Source: Methanobacterium sp. (GTDB lineage: Archaea; Methanobacteriota; Methanobacteria; Methanobacteriales; Methanobacteriaceae). Taken from it: DNA of 8,139 nt. Position 1 is the stretch's first letter; the number at the start of each line of letters is the position of its first letter. The position numbers and the translations under genes are program-made. The notes beneath the pieces are model-generated. The model searched no databases. It had not been told where the DNA came from and was given only the letters and a program-made list of their open reading frames with translations. Below are positions 1 through 6,839 of this stretch, one piece after another. The stretch is taken from contig JAHKLP010000023.1 of NCBI GenBank assembly GCA_020855015.1, positions 1 through 8,139 of the forward strand. The letters run 5' to 3'.

Positions 1-569
1 ACGCCAAAAAGAATCCAGTGCGATGTGCTGACCAGAAAGCAGCCAAACTCATGGAAGAAAAGATCCTGGATGCCAAAGAAAAAGGAGATTCTGTAGGGGG
101 TGTGGTGGAAACCATAGCCTTCGGTGTCCCGGCAGGGTTAGGTGAACCTGTTTTCGATAAACTGGATGCTGATCTGGCCAGGGCATTAATGGGTATTGGT
201 GCAGTGAAGGGTGTCGAGATTGGTTTTGGCTTTAAACTGGCAGAAGCAACAGCCAGCGCCACCAACGATGAGTACTACATCGATGGAGACAAGATAAAAA
301 CAACCACTAACACCAGTGGAGGTATTATAGGTGGAATATCCAATGGCATGCCTATTGTAACCAGAATTGCTGTTAAACCCACCCCATCAATAAGCACTGT
401 TCAAAAAACTGTTGATCTTAAGACCATGAAAGAAACAGAGATAGAAATCCAGGGTAGGCACGACCCCTGTATCTGTCCCAGGGTTACAGCAGTGGCAGAA
501 GCCGCCGTGGCCATGGTACTAGTTGATCATCTGTTAAGGTCCGGTTTCATTAACCCCTGCAGTATTTAA
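1..569 (+). CDS. aroC: Chorismate synthase, C-terminal part (5' end outside the window)
   Basis: Chorismate synthase converts 5-enolpyruvylshikimate-3-phosphate to chorismate with reduced FMN, the last common step of aromatic amino acid biosynthesis; it is cytosolic. The reading frame is open from the window edge (codons in phase from base 3), so the GTG at 18 is an internal Val in NPVRC, not a start. About 189 residues are visible, roughly half of the usual ~360-residue protein. Family motifs are clear: GDSVGG, then GIGAVKGVEIGFGF, GGISNGMPIV followed by KPTPSIS, and the signature GRHDPCICPRV near the C-terminus leading into the last helix (VAMVLVDHLL). The stop is TAA at 567-569. No frameshift is seen. 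It converges on the small gene ending at 646. Identification is from motif recognition; truncation is only by the window boundary. Confidence 0.97.
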   Translation, partial: AKKNPVRCADQKAAKLMEEKILDAKEKGDSVGGVVETIAFGVPAGLGEPVFDKLDADLARALMGIGAVKGVEIGFGFKLAEATASATNDEYYIDGDKIKTTTNTSGGIIGGISNGMPIVTRIAVKPTPSISTVQKTVDLKTMKETEIEIQGRHDPCICPRVTAVAEAAVAMVLVDHLLRSGFINPCSI

Positions 570-625
570 AACGGTTTTTAAAAATTAAAATGCTTTTTAA
601 ATTTTTTATTAAATTCCAGTTTTTC
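570..625 (+). terminator. T-rich termination region after aroC
   Basis: Directly after the aroC stop codon there are several runs of T on the plus strand (TTTTT near 576, 593 and 604, within very AT-rich sequence). Archaeal RNA polymerase commonly terminates at oligo-U tracts without a hairpin, so this is a reasonable terminator. It also separates aroC from the convergent small gene. Exact 3' ends cannot be read from sequence. Confidence 0.5.
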
Positions 626-645
626 CACAATATTAAATTAATTTG

Positions 646-825
646 CTATTTATCATCCTTTTTTATAGGTGTTTTGGTACAGGACACCATCTGCCTTAGT
701 TTCTGGCACCTACGGGTCTTGCAGGATTCTTTTTCTTCGTGCCAGGAATAGTGCTTGCAGCTTTCATAAGGACAATGGTAGTGTTCATGGCACATTACCA
801 GACCTTCATTAAACATTACTTTCAT
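646..825 (-). CDS. Small Cys/His-rich protein, 59 aa, probably metal-binding
   Basis: I do not recognise the family. The start ATG (823-825) has a strong ribosome binding site, TTAGGTGATTTAATG, identical around the start to that of the DUF2121 gene at 3750; the stop is TAG at 646-648. The protein has six Cys (12, 18, 23, 35, 40, 49) and five His (13, 15, 17, 25, 29). Cys18/Cys23 and Cys35/Cys40 form a symmetric C-x4-C-x11-C-x4-C arrangement that could hold one zinc or an Fe-S centre. Two more Cys and a His cluster (CHEHYHC, residues 12-18) lie outside it. The C-terminal third is basic (KTRRCQKLRQ, then a Lys/Asp tail). There is no membrane segment or signal peptide. It lies alone between the membrane-protein pair and aroC, with a plausible TATA box about 50 bp upstream. 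The role is unknown; a zinc ribbon-like regulator or metal carrier is only a guess. Coding is supported by the RBS and the non-random Cys/His pattern. Confidence 0.75.
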   Translation of the reverse strand: MKVMFNEGLVMCHEHYHCPYESCKHYSWHEEKESCKTRRCQKLRQMVSCTKTPIKKDDK

Positions 826-870
826 TAAATCACCTAATAAATGCTCTTAGCTCAATTGAATGCTCATCGA

Positions 871-881
871 AGATATTTAAG
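871..881 (-). promoter_or_regulatory. Candidate TATA box for the small Cys/His-rich gene
   Basis: Read on the minus strand this is CTTAAATATCT, about 46-56 bp upstream of the ATG at 825. Transcription would start near 850, leaving a leader of about 25 nt that includes the GGTGAT ribosome binding site. Assignment is by position and composition only, in AT-rich sequence. Confidence 0.35.
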
Positions 882-962
882 GCATTTTATTAGCTATTTG
901 GCATCATGCTTATTTTGCTTTAATTCATTTTATTGAAAAATAGTTTTTAATGAATAGTTGAC

Positions 963-1298
963 TTAGACTGTCTGATCTTCGATTCGCATTATATTTAACA
1001 GTTTGTAAAATGCATAAATCAGGACTATAACTGTTGTTAAATTTAAAACTGTTGCCAGATCATCAACAGCTGAAGATGCAGAAACTATGTTTAAAAGGTC
1101 TAATAGTCTTCCGATTGAAAAAATAAAACCAGCAATTGCGTAGATTTTAAATACAGTTATACTTTCATCTAATCTATTGAAAATTAAACCTAAAGAAGCT
1201 TTTTTATACCTTAATAGGTTATAGAATATCTTTAAAGGGAGACATAATGCGGTAAATGTCAAAATGATTATAATTGCGCCAATGATAATGTCTATCAT
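963..1298 (-). CDS. Small integral membrane protein, 111 aa (second of a tandem pair)
   Basis: I do not recognise a named family. The protein is very hydrophobic. Membrane segments are predicted by eye at about residues 3-24, 50-70 (YAIAGFIFSIGRLL) and 84-103 (LNLTTVIVLIYAFYKLL), separated by a basic loop (RYKKA) and a charged stretch (NRLDES). The tail is short and charged (RIEDQTV). Its ATG overlaps the stop region of the upstream partner gene by 4 bp (ATGA type), so the two are almost certainly co-transcribed and translationally coupled. It aligns without gaps to the partner over about 28 residues starting at the loop lysine (K...L...F......I..F....I.G.I), which indicates an old duplication. 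No catalytic motif is visible. It could be a subunit of a small membrane complex; function is unknown. Confidence 0.8.
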   Translation of the reverse strand: MIDIIIGAIIIILTFTALCLPLKIFYNLLRYKKASLGLIFNRLDESITVFKIYAIAGFIFSIGRLLDLLNIVSASSAVDDLATVLNLTTVIVLIYAFYKLLNIMRIEDQTV

Positions 1299-1612
1299 TC
1301 CTCTCCCCTCCTCATTAATTTCTGCAAGAAAAAGGTAAATAATAACATCACCAGGGCATTTAAATCCAGTAAAAGTTCAATAAATACACTGTTACCCAAA
1401 AAAACATAACTTAAACCAGTAAAAAACGTTAATAATCCACTGATCACTGTCAAACCGAAAAGATTTATAATCCTTTTTTCATGCAAAAAAACCATTGAAA
1501 GAGCGATTTCCTTATTTTTCAAGGCCTTAAGCAACTTGAATGTCATGTAAAATAGTAACAATCCCAGTATGAAACCAAATAATCGTTGCACGAATATGTA
1601 AGTTAAATCCAT
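1295..1612 (-). CDS. Small integral membrane protein, 105 aa (first of a tandem pair)
   Basis: Function and family are unrecognised. There are three likely membrane segments at about residues 8-27 (VQRLFGFILGLLLFYMTF), 50-70 (LFGLTVISGLLTFFTGLSYVF) and 77-98 (FIELLLDLNALVMLLFTFFLQ). A basic loop (KALKNKE) precedes segment 2 and the end is basic/acidic (KLMRRGEE). Layout and spacing match the 111-aa partner that follows with a 4-bp overlap. Start: ATG at 1610-1612, preceded by GGTG in AATGGTGTGTAG as a short-spaced ribosome binding site. The promoter is not clear: AT-rich sequence with a possible TATA element (ATATATG on the minus strand, around 1695-1701) lies about 85 bp upstream. Codon and base composition match the AT-rich surroundings. 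Confidence 0.8.
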   Translation of the reverse strand: MDLTYIFVQRLFGFILGLLLFYMTFKLLKALKNKEIALSMVFLHEKRIINLFGLTVISGLLTFFTGLSYVFLGNSVFIELLLDLNALVMLLFTFFLQKLMRRGEE

Positions 1613-1911
<299 letters not shown>

Positions 1912-1939
1912 AACATATCATCACTTATTTTTCTTCAAG

Positions 1940-1946
1940 TTATAAA
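1940..1946 (-). promoter_or_regulatory. TATA box of tRNA-Thr
   Basis: TTTATAA on the minus strand, centred about 33 bp upstream of the first tRNA base, is a typical archaeal stable-RNA promoter position. It begins directly next to the stop codon of the metallo-hydrolase gene (TGA, 1947-1949), so the tRNA promoter is packed against the end of that gene. Confidence 0.6.
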
Positions 1947-2748
<802 letters not shown>

Positions 2749-2755
2749 GTATTCA
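2749..2755 (-). promoter_or_regulatory. Ribosome binding site supporting the ATG at 2748
   Basis: The minus strand reads GGTGAATACATG. GGTGA complements the archaeal 16S 3' end and sits 5 nt from the ATG. It decides the start of the metallo-hydrolase in favour of 2748 and thereby exposes the frameshift. Confidence 0.7.
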
Positions 2756-2800
2756 CCATTGATTAACATAATATTTCAATCATTGTATTTGAATCAGTTA

Positions 2801-2810
2801 GATATAAAAT
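2801..2810 (-). promoter_or_regulatory. TATA box of the metallo-hydrolase gene
   Basis: ATTTTATATC on the minus strand lies about 55-60 bp upstream of the ATG at 2748. Transcription would start near 2777, giving a leader of about 29 nt. It shows that the hydrolase can be transcribed independently of the gene ending at 2824. Confidence 0.55.
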
Positions 2811-2823
2811 GCCAAGTGATTGA

Positions 2824-3750
2824 TTATTCTGATTTACACAGTATTATATCACAGCTTAAAGGGGTTTTGTTCTTTTTAATGCATAGATTTTCATCTTCAA
2901 TAACCACCAGGTCACCCAGACTCAGTGAAGTTGGTTCTTCCATTTTCATGATGATGGTGGCTCCTGATTTTGCAAGGACATTCCAGTCCATATTCAATGC
3001 TTCAACACCCTCAGAGAGTATTACTTCAACTTTATCATCTTCAACCTTTTTAACTCGCCCTACTTCACCCTGGGTTATGATTCGGTTTGCCATCTGAATG
3101 TCCCGTTGTTGGGAAAGCATTTCCTGCCGAAGGCTTTCTCGCCATTTTTCCAGTTCTTTAACATCACTGATAATGGTGGTTCTGAGTAATTCCAGGGCCT
3201 GTTTATGATCCATCTGGGGATGGATGATGAAGACATCGTATTGTGGACTTACTGAAGGTGTGGCTTCTGCTACTTCTCGCATAACATTCTCGAATATTTC
3301 TCCCACCTTTTCCAGGCTGATCTTGGATTTCCAATGTTTTTTAAGGCGTTTACCCGCAATTTCTTTGGTTAGTTTGTTCCCGAATATCACGATTGAGGTT
3401 TTGCCGCTTTTAATATTTTCAATCTCTGAACCAGTAAGCTCGACTTGGTAGTAACCATTGGTGGTAGCGTAAATCCTTTTACGTTTGGTCTCGTGAGTGG
3501 CCCGAACTTTTACCTCACCCACCAGTACTTTGTCAAGATTCCTCACCTTTTGGCTCTCATCGGTTATTTTAAGGTTTATACCAAGTTCTTTGGCTCTTTT
3601 GGTGAGTTCTTCATCTGTTTTAATCTTACCTGAGTATAAATCCTCTTCCAGGAGTTCTCTCTGGTCTTTATCCCCTAGAAAACCTATACTTCGCCTGTCA
3701 CCCGCCATTACGCAGCCTTTGCTCCCAATGTAAGTAATAATGAGACTCAT
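2824..3750 (-). CDS. DUF2121-type archaeal protein, possible Ntn-hydrolase (proteasome-like) fold
   Basis: 308 residues, which I recognise as the methanogen family called DUF2121 (from memory, not searched); function is unknown. The N-terminus, MSLIITYIGSKGCVMAGDRR, reads like a proteasome beta-subunit start. If Met1 is removed, Ser2 becomes residue 1 and Asp18 falls exactly at the Asp17 position of proteasome subunits (A-x-D-R-R context). Residues 21-70 are an insertion rich in charged residues. Residues 77-180 alternate beta strands and helices (YATTNGYY, TSIVIFG, a long helix, QYDVFIIHP). Residues ~183-222 form a long charged helix, possibly a coiled coil, and 227-306 form a beta-rich domain (GEVGRVKKVEDDKVEVIL...LGDLVVI) resembling an OB/SH3 barrel. 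It is cytosolic, with no signal or membrane segment. Start: ATG at 3748-3750 with a strong GGTGAT RBS at 5-nt spacing. It stands alone, 75 bp upstream of the metallo-hydrolase. The family call is fairly sure; the hydrolase idea is inference. Confidence 0.88.
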   Translation of the reverse strand: MSLIITYIGSKGCVMAGDRRSIGFLGDKDQRELLEEDLYSGKIKTDEELTKRAKELGINLKITDESQKVRNLDKVLVGEVKVRATHETKRKRIYATTNGYYQVELTGSEIENIKSGKTSIVIFGNKLTKEIAGKRLKKHWKSKISLEKVGEIFENVMREVAEATPSVSPQYDVFIIHPQMDHKQALELLRTTIISDVKELEKWRESLRQEMLSQQRDIQMANRIITQGEVGRVKKVEDDKVEVILSEGVEALNMDWNVLAKSGATIIMKMEEPTSLSLGDLVVIEDENLCIKKNKTPLSCDIILCKSE

Positions 3751-4017
3751 TAAATCACCACAACCTCTTTTTTTTGATAGATCTGTAATTAATTCATCAA
3801 ATTTAATCTATGATATGATTTCACAATGAATATTGATCTATTTAGATAAAAATCATTATGCTTATAATGTCAATATAGTTTTTAATAATTTGGTGAATGG
3901 ATTATGGTCCAATAATTGATATATTCTACAGAGACGGCTGTATAGTGGATGAATTAGAAAAAGAATTGTAGTAAGAAATAAAATAAAAGGAAAAGATAAT
4001 TAAAATAAGTATTTGGT
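3751..4017. other. AT-rich intergenic region between the DUF2121 gene and the signalling cluster
   Basis: The left part should hold the DUF2121 promoter and carries its RBS (GGTGAT at 3755-3760, minus strand); no single TATA box stands out. The right part (about 3974-4014) is T-rich on the minus strand and is the likely termination region of the signalling cluster. On the plus strand, 3897-3971 is a 24-codon ORF (starts MDYGPIIDIFYRDG, ends KEL). Its GGTGA abuts the ATG with no spacing, so it is weak as a gene. Confidence 0.5.
3974..4014 (-). terminator. T-rich terminator after the response regulator gene
   Basis: Directly downstream of the TAG at 4018-4020 the minus strand has repeated T runs (TTATTTTAATTATCTTTTCC, then TTTTATTTTATTTC). 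This matches intrinsic archaeal termination at U-rich tracts at the end of the four-gene cluster. Confidence 0.45.
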
Positions 4018-4908
4018 CTATTTTTTTCCAGGTTTATCTTTTTCCATGAATGGTACATTGAATTTGAAGATGCAGTTCTCTCTTCCCTCAGCAATGGTGG
4101 CCCTCTTATCTACTTTGCCCTCCATACCAGTCCAATCGAAGGATTGTTGTATTATGGCTTGACAGTTCAGGCAGAAAACAGGTTTTTTCTTCGCATCTTC
4201 CAGCCAGGGGCAGTTAAGGAATTTAAAGAAATATTCCTTGCCCTTAGCATCTATTTTTGTTTGTATACCGAATTCGGTGAAAAGGTGTGCTACCCAGTCA
4301 AGGTAGGCGTTATAAATGCCCTCTAGATCATCTATACCTTTTTCTTCCACAGTATCTCCCAGTTCTTGCTCAAAACGGGGCCTCATCTCCTCTTCAAGTC
4401 GTGATGCGAAGAGTTTAAGTAGGGTGTTCCTGAGTTCAACATCAGACTGATCTGCAGCGGTGGGCATATTCATGATGAAATCATAAAAATCTGCTAATAT
4501 TTTTTTCTTTAGGTTTTCACTCTTTTGCTGGTCTTCGGCATGTTTATATAACGCCATTTCCAGATTAGCATTAAGTTCACTCTTTTTAAATGGTTTGATT
4601 ATATAGCCGTAGGGTTCGGTTATACGGGCTCTTTCCAGGACTTCTTCATCTGAGTAAGCAGTCAAGTAAATCACAGGGATATCCAACCGATTCCGTATTC
4701 TACCTGCAGCTTCAATACCATCCATACTCCCTTTCAGGACAATATCCATCAAAATCAGGTCTGGCTCTTCTCGCAATGCCGTTTCAACAGCATCCTCCCC
4801 AGTGAATACAATATCCACTACCTCATAATCTAGTTCTTCCAATTTCTGTTTAATGCCCATGGCAACTATTGCTTCGTCTTCAACCACCAGTATACGGGAT
4901 TTTGCCAT
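4018..4908 (-). CDS. Response regulator: receiver plus Cys-rich methanogen output domain
   Basis: Residues 5-120 are a complete receiver domain: acidic pair Glu10/Asp11, phospho-acceptor Asp55 (LILMDIVLKG), Thr83, and Lys105 in IIKPF. A charged helix (122-136) leads to a C-terminal domain of ~150 residues. That part has a helical half (138-213) and a half with four Cys: Cys233 (FLNCPW), Cys246/Cys249 (CLNC) and Cys279 (ENCIF), a likely metal or redox site. I match this to the methanogen output domain seen after receivers in methanogens (from memory). There is no helix-turn-helix, so direct DNA binding is unlikely; protein-protein or ligand sensing is more plausible. The tail is basic (KDKPGKK). 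Its ATG shares one base with the stop of the upstream kinase (TAATG), with GGAG a short distance before, so translation is coupled and the kinase is the expected phosphodonor. Sure about the receiver, moderately sure about the output domain name. Confidence 0.92.
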   Translation of the reverse strand: MAKSRILVVEDEAIVAMGIKQKLEELDYEVVDIVFTGEDAVETALREEPDLILMDIVLKGSMDGIEAAGRIRNRLDIPVIYLTAYSDEEVLERARITEPYGYIIKPFKKSELNANLEMALYKHAEDQQKSENLKKKILADFYDFIMNMPTAADQSDVELRNTLLKLFASRLEEEMRPRFEQELGDTVEEKGIDDLEGIYNAYLDWVAHLFTEFGIQTKIDAKGKEYFFKFLNCPWLEDAKKKPVFCLNCQAIIQQSFDWTGMEGKVDKRATIAEGRENCIFKFNVPFMEKDKPGKK

Positions 4909-6326
4909 TAGATCCGCTCCTTATATTTAAGTTCATCGAACTCAATTAAGAACTCCTTATCTTCCTTATTCATTGTTAACTCTCCATTTAACTGCATTAC
5001 CAGGCTTTGGATAAGTTTTATTCCTAATGTGTTTGTATTTCCTATTTCAAAGTCATCAGGAAATGGTTTTCCATTATCTTTAATTTTCAATAAATATTGG
5101 TCCTGTTCTTTTTCAGACAGTTCCAGATCTATATTCCCTTCACCATGAGGAAATGCGTGTTTCAGGGTGTTAGAGATCATCTCATTAATGATAAGGCCAC
5201 AGGGGATAGCGGTTTCCATACCCATAATAATATCTTTTATTTGTATGTTAATTTTGATCTTCTCTGGGTTTACACCAAAAGAGTGGAAGAGGTCATCTAT
5301 CAGACTTTTTACATAGTTTTTGAAATTTATATTGGTCAAATCCTCTGATTGGTACAGATTTTCATGTATCAGTGATATGGAGGTTATTCTATTCTGACTT
5401 TCTCGGTAAAGGGCTTGCATACCTTCATCATCGATTTCAGATGATTGAAGACTTAAGAGAGTGGATACTATCTGTAAATTGTTTTTCACACGATGGTGGA
5501 CTTCACGTAGCAGGAGCTCTTTTTCTTTAAGTGATCTCATTATCCTGTCTTCAGCCAGTTTACGTTCAGTTATGTCACGACCCACTCCAACAAATGTTTC
5601 TAAATTTCCTTCATCATCCAATAAGGCTTTATTGGCCCATGAAATCCAGCGCCATCCATTCCTGGTTAAAAGACGATGTTCTAGAAAAGACACATATGGA
5701 GGATTATTCAGTTTATCCAGGGTGCGGAGTGTCTTTTTCTGGTCTTCCTGGTGTACCAGTGGCATTAAGCTGCTACCAACAATCATATCCTCATTACGTC
5801 CCAGCACCTCACAGAATGATGGGCTGGCGAAGAGGATCTGTCCCTCTGGATCAAATTTTACCACCACATCGGTCTGGTTTTCAACCATGAGTCTGTATTT
5901 CTCTTCACTCTGCAGCAGTGCTCTTTCAGCTTTCTCTTTTTCCAAACGTTCTTGTAATTCTTTAAGAGCTCTTTGCACAGCGTATCCTAATTTCGAAAGA
6001 TTATGTTTAAGTACGTAATCCGTTGCCCCTTTTTTTAACATTTCCACAGCAAATTCTTCACCTATCTTTCCACTGACAAAAATGAAAGGTGTGAGTGGAG
6101 ATTTCTCCTGGGCAATATTGAGTGCCGAAACTCCGTCAAACTGGGGTAGGGAGTGGTCAGCCAGTATGATGTGGGGTTGCCATTCATTTACTTCTCTAAT
6201 GTAGTCCTCTTTTCGTTCAACAAGATGGCTCTCAAATTCGAAACCTTCTCTTTTTAACTCTCTTACTATAAGTTCCGCATCCAATGGAACATCTTCCAGG
6301 ATTAGGACTCTAATGATTTCTTCCAT
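4908..6326 (-). CDS. Cytosolic hybrid sensor kinase, REC-PAS-HisKA_2-HATPase
   Basis: 472 residues without membrane segments. Residues 5-120 are a receiver: Glu11/Asp12, Asp57 (ILADHSLPQFDG), Ser85 and Lys107; the usual Pro after the Lys is His. A coiled-coil helix (120-142) connects to a PAS domain (143-255, ending GVGRDITERK). Residues 270-345 are a HisKA_2 dimerisation domain with EVHHRVKNNLQ; His277, the first of the pair, is the likely phospho-site. The HATPase follows: N box NEMISNTLKHAF (381-392), G1 DNG (417-419) and LGIKLIQSLV as G2. An N-terminal receiver suggests its activity is controlled by phosphate from another kinase, while the PAS may bind a ligand or cofactor not evident from sequence. 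It starts at ATG 6326, 7 bp after the receiver gene's stop, with AGTGATG as a weak RBS, and ends in a 1-base overlap with the response regulator gene. No defects are seen. Confidence 0.95.
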   Translation of the reverse strand: MEEIIRVLILEDVPLDAELIVRELKREGFEFESHLVERKEDYIREVNEWQPHIILADHSLPQFDGVSALNIAQEKSPLTPFIFVSGKIGEEFAVEMLKKGATDYVLKHNLSKLGYAVQRALKELQERLEKEKAERALLQSEEKYRLMVENQTDVVVKFDPEGQILFASPSFCEVLGRNEDMIVGSSLMPLVHQEDQKKTLRTLDKLNNPPYVSFLEHRLLTRNGWRWISWANKALLDDEGNLETFVGVGRDITERKLAEDRIMRSLKEKELLLREVHHRVKNNLQIVSTLLSLQSSEIDDEGMQALYRESQNRITSISLIHENLYQSEDLTNINFKNYVKSLIDDLFHSFGVNPEKIKINIQIKDIIMGMETAIPCGLIINEMISNTLKHAFPHGEGNIDLELSEKEQDQYLLKIKDNGKPFPDDFEIGNTNTLGIKLIQSLVMQLNGELTMNKEDKEFLIEFDELKYKERI

Positions 6327-6333
6327 AACATCA

Positions 6334-6771
6334 CTAAGGAGGATTGTTAATCAACATCCAGTAGAATCCCAGTGTAGAAACTGCTTCTATGAAATCATCA
6401 AATTCCACTGGTTTGCTGACGTAGCTATTAACCCCTAACTTATAACTTTCCACTATGTCTCTATCCTCCTGGGAGGATGTTAAAACCACTACTGGAATAT
6501 GATTGGTTTTTTCATCAGCTTTTATTCTTTGTAGTACTTCTAAACCATCAACTTTAGGCATCCTCAAATCAAGTAATATAAGTTTTGGAATCTTTTCAAA
6601 ATCCCTATCTCCAAACTGTCCAGTTGCAAATATAAAATCAAGAGCTTCTGCTCCATCCTTAACCCAGACTACTTTGTTAGCCAGATTTCTTCTTTTAAGA
6701 GCCCTCATGGTAAGTTCTGCATCAGTTGGATTATCTTCCACTAAAAGAATTTCAGCTTCTTCAACGTCCAT
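6334..6771 (-). CDS. Stand-alone receiver protein, Rcp1/CheY-like
   Basis: 145 residues, all one receiver domain: Glu12/Asp13, phospho-acceptor Asp68 in LILLDLRMPKVDG, Thr98 in VVVLTSS, and Lys120 in SKP. The long loop before the Asp (FIFATGQFGDRDFEKIP) and the ending FYWMLINNPP are typical of the Rcp1 type, small response regulators that serve phytochrome-like kinases of the HisKA class. There is no output domain, so it probably shuttles phosphate. It lies between the membrane kinase upstream (its natural donor) and the REC-PAS-HisKA_2 kinase downstream, whose start is 7 bp from this stop. Start: ATG at 6769-6771, with AGGTG about 6 nt upstream (AAAAGGTGTTTAAATG). A TATA box in the 68-bp gap suggests a separate promoter. 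Confidence 0.95.
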   Translation of the reverse strand: MDVEEAEILLVEDNPTDAELTMRALKRRNLANKVVWVKDGAEALDFIFATGQFGDRDFEKIPKLILLDLRMPKVDGLEVLQRIKADEKTNHIPVVVLTSSQEDRDIVESYKLGVNSYVSKPVEFDDFIEAVSTLGFYWMLINNPP

Positions 6772-6819
6772 TTAAACACCTTTTAATACTCTATTAAAAC
6801 CATCAAAATCTTACAATTC

Positions 6820-6829
6820 AAATATAAAA
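6820..6829 (-). promoter_or_regulatory. Candidate TATA box for the receiver-kinase-regulator unit
   Basis: TTTTATATTT on the minus strand in the 68-bp gap between the membrane kinase stop (6840) and the receiver ATG (6771). Transcription would start near 6797, with a ~26-nt leader carrying AGGTG. The three downstream genes could therefore be expressed separately from the membrane kinase. Confidence 0.5.
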
Positions 6830-6839
6830 CATCATGAAT

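Noticed and set aside
18..20. GTG as the start of the left-edge gene
   Set aside because: It is the Val codon of the conserved NPVRC segment of chorismate synthase; the frame continues to the window edge.
5461..6018. Open plus-strand frame of 185 codons
   Set aside because: It is antisense to the PAS and HisKA_2 part of the hybrid kinase, whose motifs are unmistakable. The product is Ser/Arg/Thr-rich with no domain, as expected of a mirrored frame.
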